From NCBI GenBank assembly GCA_023313575.1, contig JAJTTP010000015.1:1132528-1196527 (forward strand): DNA of 64,000 nucleotides, written 5' to 3'. Position numbers and translations under genes: made by a program. Of the stretch, positions 11,864 to 21,922 are shown in pieces. The notes beneath the pieces were generated by a model. The model had not been told where the DNA came from, did no database searches, and saw only the letters and a program-made list of their open reading frames with translations. Source of the stretch: Eutypella sp. D-1 (taxonomy: Eukaryota; Ascomycota; Sordariomycetes; Xylariales; Diatrypaceae). How positions within the stretch are numbered: position 1 is the first letter of the stretch; every line of letters starts with the position of its first letter.

Positions 11864-14426
11864 ATGCTGAGACGACGAAATACGCTATACGGCCACCAGG
11901 CCCTGACGGATGACACCACGGACGTAGTGGGTTCAACGCAGCTCTACGAGGCCGATGGCCAGATCCGCTTCATCCCCATGCCGACGCCGGATCCGAAAGG
12001 TACTACGAGCCACCCTCCACTTTCAGTGTTGCTGGAGAAGGAGGGGATAAACCGGGCAAGGCTAATCATGACATTCTGTGTACGACGCAGATCCCCTTAA
12101 CCTACCACAATGGAGAAAGTGGGTAGCGGTTGTGACGCTCTGTTTCTGTAAGCTTGCAACCTTCTCCCCGCTGGAACCTGTTCAATATCTCGAAAACTGA
12201 CACGAGACCCGCGTGGTCGGAACGACACGAAAGACGGCGCCCTAGCCGCGTCTGCCGAGGCCATCATCGGGGCGCTCCTGCCAGTGTTCATACTGGAGTA
12301 CGGCGGGGTGGACCCGCGGATCCTCGGGACGGGAGACCTGAACAACGTGGGGGCGCCGGGCCGGACGCTAGACGACGTGATGGACGGGCTCACAGACGGA
12401 CCGCCGACGTGGCAGGTGTCGCTGCTGGCGACGGCGCCCATGATCGTCAACGGTCTCGCGTCCTTGGCCCTCGTGCCCCTGTCTATCGCCGTTGGCCGTC
12501 GCCCCGTCATCCTCCTGTGCGGCGCCCTCGCCTGGGCCGGCGGCATCTGGGCCGCCTCCAGCCAGTCCCTCCCCTCCCACATCGCCGCCCGCTGCTTCCA
12601 GGGCATCGGCGCCGGCACTATTGACGCGCTCATTCCACTCATAGTATGTACTACTTACGCATAGAACCTCCAACCTCCGACATCATCACCGTTATCTTCA
12701 GTCAATTCCGTCGCCGGTCTCGGATATTCCGAAAGAGACACTCGAAACTCTATTTAACTGGGGGGTTCGCTGACACGCAGAACAGATCCAGGATTTCATG
12801 TTCATCCATGAACGGAACAAGGCTGTCGCCGCCGTCAACGCGAGTACGGGGCTCATCATCGTCGGTCTCGGTGTGGGGAGGTAAGTTCGTGGCAGTCGGC
12901 GGAAGTTCTGAAGGGGAAAGGAATATGTATCACTGGAGGGCTGGGGAAGCTGACGGAGAATAGTCCTATGATCGTCACCCGCATGAGCTGGCGATGGGTG
13001 TACGGAATCACTTCGATCGTGGGTTTCGTTACCTGGATTGCCATCATCTTCTGTCTGCCCGAGACCCGAAAGATCCGCACGCCGGCCGAACTGGGTAAGC
13101 TTTTTCCATCCTCTGCGACCCCCCACCCCACAGCCCAGCTCGCGTAGCTAATCGGAGGGACGAACAGCTGGAAAAGAGGTCTATCCGCTGGAGCCGGGCG
13201 AGACGCGTCCGCAGCTGGACCACGAGCGGTACGGGCCGCGGACGCTGCGGACGGAGTTGGGGATGTGGAACACGACGCCGCAGGAGTGGCGGCGGGCGGC
13301 GACGGCAGTGTGGCTGTCGGTGAAGACGACGGTATTCCCGAACGTGGCGTGGTGCATCGCGCTGGCGGCGGTGACGTCGGCGGCCAACAGCGCGTCGCAG
13401 CAGGTGGCGAGCGGGGTGCTGATGCGCAGCGGCTGGAAGTTCGAGAGTCTCGGCCTGTTCGTCGTGCCCATCGTCATCGCAAGCCCCTTCGTCTGGCTCT
13501 TCGGCGGCTACCTCGCCGACATCGTCAGCAACGCGCTCGCGCGCCGCAACGCCGGCCGTCGCGAGCCCGAGGCCCACCTCGTCAACCTCCTCGTCCCCAT
13601 CGTCGTCGGCCTCGCCGCCCCCCTCGTCTTTGGCTACACCGCCCAGAACGCCGGCGAGAGCATGGCCACTTGGACCGTGCTGGTCGGCGTCTTCCTGCTG
13701 CAGTTCTCCAGCGGTACCGTCGGTACTGTCCTCAGTGTGTACCTAGTGGAGAGTTACCCGAATTTCGCCGGGTAAGTTCCTACATTTCCTTCTATCCCCT
13801 TGCCCTCCAGCGGTTCCGTCCGAACACGAACAAAGTGGACGTACAGGAAAGAAAGAAGAACAGAAAAGACTGACACCATTCATTTGCAATATAGCCCTGT
13901 GCTGGTCACTCTGTCCACGTTCCGGCTCATCTTCGCCTTCATACTCACCTTCAACGTGACGACGTGGGTCAAGAACATGGGCTACTTCGGGGCGTTTGGG
14001 GTGTATAGTGGAGCGCTGGCAGCGGTCGCTCTGGCGCTGCCGCTCGTCTTCTACTATGGGAAGCGCATCCGGCTCTGGTCCGCCGGTAGCCTCGAACGCA
14101 GCGAGAACAAGAGAGCGGCCAAGGGCAAGAAGCTCGTCGGCTCCGACAGCGACTCGGACACCGAGTCCGACGCCGGGGCGGAGGGGCAGAGCCAGAGCGA
14201 GAGCGAGGGCGAGGGTGAGGTCTTGAACCGGGGGCGCGACGACCTCGAGCTGGCCGCCGCTATCAACAGCAGGTGGTCGGCGTACCGCAACTCGCGCGAC
14301 AGCCACGATGTCGCGGACGCTGGCGTCCCGCTGCGGAGTTCTGATTATAACAGTGATAGCGGTCCGGGACGGCCGGCTCGGGGACACACGCAGATCCCTG
14401 ATATCACTATCGACCAGGTGTTGTGA
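11864..14426 (+). CDS. MFS transporter with acidic C-terminal tail
   Basis: Membrane transporter of the major facilitator superfamily. Substrate is not predictable. Exons are 11864-11999, 12091-12147, 12246-12643, 12786-12880, 12964-13094, 13168-13771 and 13895-14426 (650 aa). All joins keep frame and rebuild conserved features: the pre-TM1 DPLNLPQWRKW signature across intron 1, a TM2-3 loop with VGRRP (motif A position), RCFQGIGAGTIDALIP, then FMFIHERNKAVAAVNA, and the LVGVFLLQFSSGTVGTV and VYLVESYPNFAG segments of the C half. The hydrophobic pattern fits 12 helices. The central loop runs from the PETRK motif to the RTLRTELG region. The last ~110 residues form an Asp/Ser/Glu-rich cytosolic tail (SDSDSDTESD). 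It resembles fungal DHA1-type drug/siderophore-like carriers. The start ATG was chosen as the first in the frame. Confidence 0.88.
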
Positions 14427-15981
14427 TCCCCTGCTGGCTATCCTTTACGATGTATATAATATGATTAGGCTTAAGACTTTCTTTTGGTACTCATCATCTT
14501 CACCGGAGGTCATGTGCATTTTCTTAAGTTTGGTTACAAGGATGAATAATGTTAGATATGTCGAAAGCAGGTAAAGGTCACTCTGCCAGTAGTGGGCCCA
14601 GGCATCTTGTGGTTGTATCGAAAAAACGAAACAGGTTGATGTTAGGCGCCAAACGTCTCTTGGTATAGCAACCTCGTCACAATCAATACAAGTTGTGAGG
14701 TATGGAATGAGTACTTGTGTTATGGGGACAACAGAAATCCTAGGACGCTATGTGATGAGCGCGTCGCGTCGTGTTAGATTGGATATAGTCCGGTAAGTAT
14801 GAACGTAGTACGAAGCACACGCTCATTGGCGTGAATAGATACAGTACTAAAGAGATAGAACTGTACGAAGAGCAAAGATCGTAACTATAAGAAACAGAAT
14901 AGAGACACGTTATACTGGAGAACGAATGTTGCATTGTCGATTCTATATATAAGTACTTATTCAATGAGTAGGGTCAAACCCAGAAATTCTACACGTCTAG
15001 ACCTCACGGGCGGCCTTAGGCTGGTCATCTGCCGTGGCATAGGGTATTGGTTGGAGTTGTCCTAGGTGGGAGGGTTAGCTTAGGTCTTCTCCAGAGCAGT
15101 CAACCAGAGAAGGGAATGAAGCTGAGTGTTTTCAGAATATGTAAGAATTGAATATCACCTTTCTACCTGATATAGCAAGCCCCGGCGAGGGCGCCATCAA
15201 AGCAGAATCAATCGCAAATTACCTCATCATAGTACGTAATGCGGCGTAGAGGGAAGTGTGAGATAGATGCAAATGAGAACTGCTTACCTTTATAAAGTTA
15301 CGGTTGATTTACCTATCTGTACTGAGGTAATGCACCATTCAAGTCATCTTGATAGATGATGGAAGGAGTGAAACTTTTGAGATGAACTACAGCTTGAAAG
15401 CTCCGGGAAAGATTGTTTATATGTCCCCACTTATGTAGCTAAGTTCGTTATCTAAAGCTCTAATCAGCTAATCAGATAGTTAGTACCGCACAGCCTCATA
15501 GCCCCACTAGGCCTACACACTTTTTAATCTAGGCCGGGGCTTGGAAGTTGTGGCTGTATTAAAAGCGGGTCATCAATCTGGTTAGCGGATTAGATTGGCG
15601 GAGGGGCTGATTAAGTCCGACCAAAATTTTGAATTAGGGCAAACGACTTTTCCCACCCACACAAATTCTCTCTCTCCATCCCCCGGTAGCCGAGCGAGCC
15701 AATCCACCCCATCTCAGCCAGCAGCAAAGAAACATTCGGGACTTCAAGATAGGTAAGCGAAGAAAAAAAAAAGATCGTGTCAATCAACTACATCACGACG
15801 ACATAACTAACATCCCGGCAGCACCCATCCAGTAAGTCTTATCTCTTTTGCCTTAAACACAACACTAATGAAAATACCATCCGATCGTTTTTTTCCTAAT
15901 CACCAAATCCAGCAACCAAGCGTTCTTTAATTACTCTTCTTCACCGTGCTGACTCTTCCCAACCTTAAAGCATCCATCACA
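14427..15981. other. Intergenic; 5' UTR of eL14 at right end
   Basis: No coding frame with support. The right end (about 15660-15981) is pyrimidine-rich and contains apparent 5' UTR introns of the ribosomal protein gene. Confidence 0.6.
15753..15912 (+). other. Two probable 5' UTR introns of the eL14 gene with a 10-nt UTR exon
   Basis: A GTAAGC donor at 15753 pairs with a CTAAC branch site and an acceptor ending at 15821. A second GTAAGT donor at 15832 pairs with an acceptor AG at 15911-15912. This would leave a 10-nt UTR exon (15822-15831). It is inferred from splice signals only. UTR introns are common in highly expressed fungal ribosomal protein genes. Confidence 0.5.
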
Positions 15982-16574
15982 ATGGGCGACGCAACCATCG
16001 AGTCACCAAACTGGCGCCTGGTCGAGGTCGGCCGTGTCGTCCTCATCCAGGGCGAGAGCCCCTACACCGGCCGCCTCGCCGCGATCGTCGAGATCATTGA
16101 CCACAAGCGCGTATGTTAAAACCCCCGAGAACCCGAGATGCGAGGAAGCGGAGAGGAGAGAATAGGAGGAGAGGAGACGCGAAGATGCGAAAAGATGATC
16201 ACATTTAAATCACACAAATTGGGCACAATGATTGACGAGTGTTTTTTTCTTTCTTTTAGGCTCTGGTCGATGGTCCCTCATCAGACCCCAAGCTCGTCGT
16301 TCCCCGGCAAGCTGTCCGCCTGACCGACGTTCTGTTAGCGCCTTTCGTCATCCCCAAGCTGCCGCGGGCCGCCCGAACAGGTACCCTCAAGGCCGCGTGG
16401 GAGAAGGCCGGCATCGATGCGAAGTGGAAGGAGAGCAACTGGGCCAAGAGAAAGGAGCAGGGCGAGCGACGGAAGGCCCTGACCGACTTCGACCGGTTCA
16501 AGGTCATGCGCCTCAAGAAGCAGCGACGATTCGAGCAGCGCAAGGCCCTCGCCAAGGTCCAGGCCTCCGCATAA
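15982..16574 (+). CDS. rpl14: 60S ribosomal protein eL14
   Basis: Component of the cytosolic large ribosomal subunit. Exons are 15982-16110 and 16260-16574 (147 aa, a normal length for fungal eL14). The 149-nt intron has a GTATGT donor and a pyrimidine-rich TTTCTTTTAG acceptor. Features seen: N-terminal [22 protein letters not shown] with the KOW-like SH3 fold, [15 protein letters not shown] across the splice junction, [16 protein letters not shown], and a basic C-terminal helix ([31 protein letters not shown] in pieces) typical of eL14. The codon choice is strongly biased to C-ending codons, as expected for a highly expressed gene. Confidence 0.97.
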
Positions 16575-18060
16575 GCGCCTGCGTTACGAAGTGCCCGTCG
16601 CGCGTACGGCATTTTGGGGGGAGGGTAAAAGGAGAGGGAAGGAAGTTTTTATGACCTGGCATGGTCTTTAATCTGGCCTCGCGAGAGGACTAGATGAGGG
16701 TGGTCTGCTACGGATTCTTGGTCTTGCATGATACATCGATACACTCGGCATGGGGGTTGATGGATGGAATCATTTTGCTGCTTCGGGAAGACCTGTATGT
16801 CACACAACACATGAGTTTTACAAGAGGTGACCGGCGTCAATGATATGGACATCCCCTAAAACCACACACACAACAAAAAAACAAAAAATGAGACTTGATA
16901 ATGAACAGCAAGCATCATCAACTACGGTTGAACCTCGGTCTTTTTCTTGCCCGTGAATGCACATGTGCAGGTGATACCTACCTACATGATACCTGACGCG
17001 CGCGAATTTTCTCCTAAGGAGCCTACCATATCTTGTAGTTAAGACAGAAAGATGGGCACTTGACGCGCCTAATAACTACCAGCATCGCAAGTGACATAAC
17101 CTTGGAAGAATCTAGCTGTCGGTATTTGAACACCATCCCGTCAGGTGTCTCTATACGCCGCCTGTGTACAAGGTATTCATATATGCAGAGTTCTGGCAAT
17201 CAGTACCGGTACCATACAAACCTAGAAAAGTACAGTACCACATGCAGGTAGGTACCCTGTACTTACGTATTTGATAACAGCACCACCTGCAAGGAAGGAA
17301 CCTTGGAAGGCTGCCAGAGGAAAGAGCCTCCTCCTCGATACCTACATATATCTAATAGATGTCATTGGTGACACAAAGTTCCATTTTAGGATTAGCGTGC
17401 TTCGGACCACCAAAAACCCTAGAGTTAGGTGGAGGCAGCGCAAATGTGCCTTGGCGGGCGGGCAAGTGGGATGGATGTGGGCAAAAGTTCACATTAGCAA
17501 CTTTTCCACACAAGCCCTGGAGACGACCTTGGAAGCCAGACCAGACAAGACGTCTACAGCCGATATCACCAATCACCAACTAACTCCCTGAGTTGACGAG
17601 AGATCCCTCATCTATTATATCGGTAAGTGCCAATAATTATCGCTGTTTTTGAGGATTTTAGAAGGGAAAAATATAAATAGGAAAGGGCAAGAAGAGGCAT
17701 GTTCTTTACGTCTTCCTAATCGTCGTTCGCTCCGGGGTCCTGATACACACAATTTCGAACTAAACGAATTCGCACCCAAGACCTCAAATCCACACCCCAC
17801 CAAGCTCGGACATTTCTGAGGAGGGGAGGGGTTGTGTGTGAATGCCAGTTTGAATGCGATAAAAATTTAAAAAATAAAATAAAATAAAGAACAGGATTAT
17901 ACGGGAAAGGGCAATACAGAGAAAGAAAAGAAAGAAAAACAAAACAGAATTGGGCTAATTTCGAATTGGTACGGCTCTGTTTTCTGCCATTTATACAGGT
18001 TTTATTCGGACTTCCCATTTCGCTTCACTTCCAAACCCCACCACCAACACCACAGTCATC
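16575..18060. other. Intergenic; 3' UTR of eL14 and 5' region of NAC-alpha
   Basis: Short frames at 17271-17591 and on the opposite strand have no recognisable similarity. Pieces of the TAGG/CCTA motif are frequent (around 16975 and 17230). An A/T-rich segment near 17860-17890 precedes the NAC-alpha start. Confidence 0.55.
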
Positions 18061-18908
18061 ATGGCCAACCCCCGTGTCGAAGAGCTTCCCGACGAGGAGC
18101 CCAAGAAGACCGTCGTCGAGGAGCAGGAGGATGACGACAGCTCCGACTCCGAGATCGAGGCGGGCGAGGGTGGCGCTGGTGGCTCGACCGCCATCGTCCA
18201 CTCCCGTAACGAGAAGAAGGCTCGCAAGGCCATCGAGAAGCTGCACCTCCAGCGCGTCCCCGGCATCACCCGTGTCACCCTCCGCCGACCGAAGAACGTG
18301 AGTTTCCACTACAGTCTTATCGTTGACCGTGCATCACATCGCTTTCAGCCTTTTTTTCGGCACCGAGACACCGTGCGACGACTGCGAAGATGACGGGAAA
18401 GTAACACATGGCCTTGTACAAACAAACCGACTGACACATCTGCGTCCATAGATCCTGTTTGTTATTAACAACCCGGAAGTGTACAAGTCACCTAACAGCA
18501 ACACGTACATGTAAGCGATCACACCATAACTTTTCTTCATAGTAGATTGGTAGCGAGCTAACAAAGTCCAGCGTGTTCGGCGAGGCCAAGATTGAGGACC
18601 TGAACTCTGCCGCGCAGCAGGCCGCCGCTGCCCAGCTTGCCCAGGCTGGTGCTGAGGGCGACCACGCCGGTCACGATCACGACCACGACCATGACCACGA
18701 CCACGGCGAGCCCAGCAAGGCCGTCGAGGGCGGCGAGGCCAAGAAGGACGACGACGATGACGATGAGGAGGTGGATGCCGACGGCCTGGAGGACAAGGAC
18801 ATCGAACTGGTTCAGACACAGGCCGGTGTGTCACGGAAGAAGGCCATCAAGGCGCTGAAAGAGAATGACAACGACATAGTCAACTCTATCATGGCCTTAA
18901 GCGTCTAA
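18061..18908 (+). CDS. EGD2: Nascent polypeptide-associated complex subunit alpha
   Basis: Ribosome-associated chaperone subunit that pairs with NAC-beta and shields nascent chains near the exit tunnel. Exons are 18061-18297, 18452-18510 and 18572-18908 (210 aa). Splicing rebuilds the NAC domain: [20 protein letters not shown], then [20 protein letters not shown], then [15 protein letters not shown] domain occupies about residues 170-210 ([20 protein letters not shown]...NDIVNSIM). Between them is an Ala-rich helix followed by a run of alternating His-Asp (about residues 133-144) and an acidic stretch. The N terminus is acidic, as in fungal homologues. Exon 3 begins mid-codon, and all phases agree. 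Confidence 0.96.
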
Positions 18909-20051
18909 CCCAACGCCATCAAATAGGTCGTAGGAAGAAGTCCTTTGGTGTTGGTTTGGGAGTCAGCTTGGGGTCACCACTGAGTTCGGCCGTAGTAGGA
19001 TGGATGACAATGCGAAAAAGAAACTATGCATGAACAGGATTAAAAACTTGGAACATGATTATGATATGGTGCTTGTGACAGATATACAGAGCTATATGCA
19101 TAGGTATACACTTGTCGGTCTATCAGCCCGTGAACGGGGACCATTGCTCATCCTCTATGGACCACCTGCCGAAATGCGCATCCAATGCCGTGCGATATCA
19201 GAGCGACTGGGCCTCGTAGCTAACAGGGTGCTGCGGCACTTGCTTACCTCTTCAGAAGCCATCGGGGCATCCATATATTTGGCCAGTTAGGATTTATTAT
19301 ACAACGGAGTCTCCTAATACCTACCTTGGTAAAAAGTACTGTCCCTCAAGTGAGTGTGAGTTATTGTCCTTCAGAGGTCTACTTAATATGCATTCATACA
19401 TGCATAGGGGATTTCAATTCTAGCCTTTCTCCGAAATTCTATCATCTACGGATACAGGGAAGTTCTCCGTAACAGAAGCGAGGAAAACTGAAAGTTTACC
19501 AGCCCACCCTACTCCAAAGCATCTTGATAAGAGGGTCAGGGTGGGCATGATGATAACCTCAGATCTGCTCTAGGTAGCGCTTCCACACCTACCTTAGGTA
19601 ACCGTAGTGAACCGACCTGGGAAACTTCCAGCACACCTAGGAAGAGCTCCCGAAGTCGGAAAGTCTCGCATAAATAATAATAGCGGGTCCACTACGATAC
19701 TTCTTCGATACATAACGCAGAGGCTAATGCACGTGACCTCAGCCACAAATTCACAACCACCCATACAGAACCTCAGCCTCATCTAACAGCCACACTTTTC
19801 AAGACGGTTTGCGCCGACCTTTCCCGTACTCCCGTACTGCCGGAACTGGAGTTGTCCACTAAAAAAGTGAGGCCTAAAGCAACCTCTGAGCCTTCCCAAA
19901 GCTGAACCGGTTTTGAACGAAGCCTCTTGTTACTCCGTATGTGAATTGCTTCAATTAATTCTCCACTCTCTCTTTTTTTTCTCTCTCCCTTTCCTCTTAT
20001 TTACATCATCACCTCGAAATACCGCTCTCTCTCTCTCCACATTCTTACAAA
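18909..20051. other. Intergenic between NAC-alpha and ATP synthase subunit d
   Basis: A 96-codon frame at 19000-19290 begins inside the likely NAC-alpha 3' UTR and has no recognised family, so I do not call it. The right end is pyrimidine-rich (CT tracts 19965-20040), which fits the promoter/5' UTR of the ATP synthase gene. Confidence 0.55.
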
Positions 20052-20982
20052 ATGGCCGCAGTAAGTCAATTCCTATAGACCAAAAAGAAATTGCGTTTGA
20101 TTAATCCCCCTGTGTCGCCCCGATCTTCGCCGAAAACTCCCCCCCACTAAAAAGATTGTGATCTCGGGAGATTGGAGGACTCTTTTGAGCTAATTTCCTC
20201 GCAGCCACGAAGCGCAGCGCTCAAGGTCGACTGGGCGAAAGTGACGACGTCGCTGGGCCTGCGGGGCCAGACGGCGGCGTCGCTGCAGGCGTTCAAGCAG
20301 CGCAACGAGAACGCGCGGCGCCGGGTGCAGGCGCTGTCAGAGCAGCCCACAACCGTCGACTTCGCGCACTACCGGTCGGTGCTGAAGAACCAGGCCGTCG
20401 TCGCCGAGGTCGAGCGCCGCTTCAAGGAGTTCAAGCCCGCCGCCTACGACGTCCAGCGCCAGCTCAAGGCCATCGACGCCTTCGAGGTCGAGGCCGTCCG
20501 CAACGCCCAGGCCGCCAAGGAGAAGGTCGAGCTCGAGCTCAAGGACCTCCAGGCTACCCTCAAGAACATCGAGACCGCCCGCCCCTTCGACGAGCTCACT
20601 GTGGTACGTGTCATGTTCTTTTCCGTCGACGTGGAGATGAAGGAGGAGGAGGAGGAAGAGGGGGGGAAGATGGATGAGGGCGATGATGAAGATGAAGTTA
20701 TGGACCAGATGCGATGCGATGCGAGACGAGGCGAGACAAGACGAGATGAGAACACAAGACTAATTCAGACTCTACAGGACGAAGTCGCTGCCGCCGAGCC
20801 CAGCATCGACGAGAAGACCGCCAAGCTTGTGGAGAAGGGTCGCTGGACCGTCCCGGGATACAAGGTACGAACGAACATACACACCCTTTTCCCGCCTTCC
20901 ATATTATTTTCCCATCCCCCCGCTAACTCCGGGTGCTTCCCCCACCTCACAGGAAAAATTCGGCGATCTCGCCGTCGTATAG
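20052..20982 (+). CDS. ATP7: Mitochondrial F1Fo-ATP synthase subunit d (peripheral stalk)
   Basis: Stator subunit d of the F1Fo-ATP synthase on the inner mitochondrial membrane. Exons are 20052-20060, 20205-20603, 20778-20864 and 20953-20982 (174 aa, the length of yeast Atp7). The first coding exon is only 9 nt (Met-Ala-Ala) and the last 30 nt (EKFGDLAVV). Family landmarks are [19 protein letters not shown] near the N terminus, a central [16 protein letters not shown] helix, the IDAFEVEA segment, [12 protein letters not shown], and the C-terminal [16 protein letters not shown]. The last motif is completed only by joining exons 3 and 4. Intron 2 (174 nt) contains GA-rich simple repeats. Confidence 0.95.
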
Positions 20983-21922
20983 ACGAAGGTGGTTTCTTCC
21001 CCTTCTCAATTCACCGGGTAGTAGCATCAGCGTGGCCCCCATACGGATGGATTATTCTCGACCTTCCCAATATCCCGGAAACCCGAATATTTTCTTCTTC
21101 ATTTTCCCCCCTTGTGTACTCTAGCAATTGTAGATAGCAGCAGTTGGTCGTCGAGCGGACGAGCGAGGGGAGAGGATATGTATAGAGGATGAATGAGCAC
21201 ACGAGGAAAAAGAAAAAAATAGCAGTGGAAAGTTGAAAAAATTTATCGCAAACTTTCGTCCATTCCACCCCTCTGTGGCGTTGCTATTATGTCCCGCATC
21301 GGCCAATTCTTATCCTTGTATTAACCACACAAGGCTTTCGAATGAATGGCTGGCCTCTTCCGCAGTTATCTTGACCTTCCTAGGCAGATTCATCAGGGAC
21401 AGAGCCTTGGGCCTGAATCATCTTCCATTCACAGCCCACTCTAAAGACAACGACCTGTGGCCAGTTTGTTCGCCCCCTTCTCCACACCCTCTACATCTTC
21501 CAATGGGGGGAGGGCTGTGGTAGTCAACTACGCCCGAGGATTTGCAGGCCTCGTGGTGCCACGAGATCCAACGGGCAGGCCGTCCATGTGCAACAGCAAT
21601 ACCCCACGCCGGGTATGCTTTACACTGGTCTATCAGGTTGAATTCTACCCTTGCCCCTAATATTCTCGGCGCTAATGCCGTCAAGAGACCTGGTTGCGGC
21701 TGTCCAGGGTGACGGAATTGTGCTCGGTAGACCATGCCTACAATACCACTTACGTGGCTCAAGCGTCTTGAAACATTGCCACAGAATATGGTATTTATGA
21801 TGATTTGAGACAGGAGATGTGGTTAGCAGCTACCTATTACTATTATTCGCGATAATCCTATTTGAAAACAAGTGTACATCCCATAAGACGGCACACAAGA
21901 CGCACACATCGAAAACTACGAA
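20983..21922. other. Intergenic between convergent genes
   Basis: 3' flanks of the ATP synthase subunit d gene (+) and OPT transporter (-). Small frames (21418-21762, 21233-21523) have no supporting similarity. Confidence 0.6.

Noticed and set aside
12097..12642. 181-codon minus-strand frame
   Set aside because: It is antisense to the MFS exons at 12091-12643, which rebuild conserved MFS motifs.
13265..13873. 202-codon + strand frame, Arg/Pro-rich
   Set aside because: It is an alternate frame of the MFS exon 13168-13771, with the typical GC-rich shadow composition.
19000..19290. 96-codon frame after NAC-alpha
   Set aside because: It starts about 90 nt after the NAC-alpha stop, probably in its 3' UTR, and has no recognised family.
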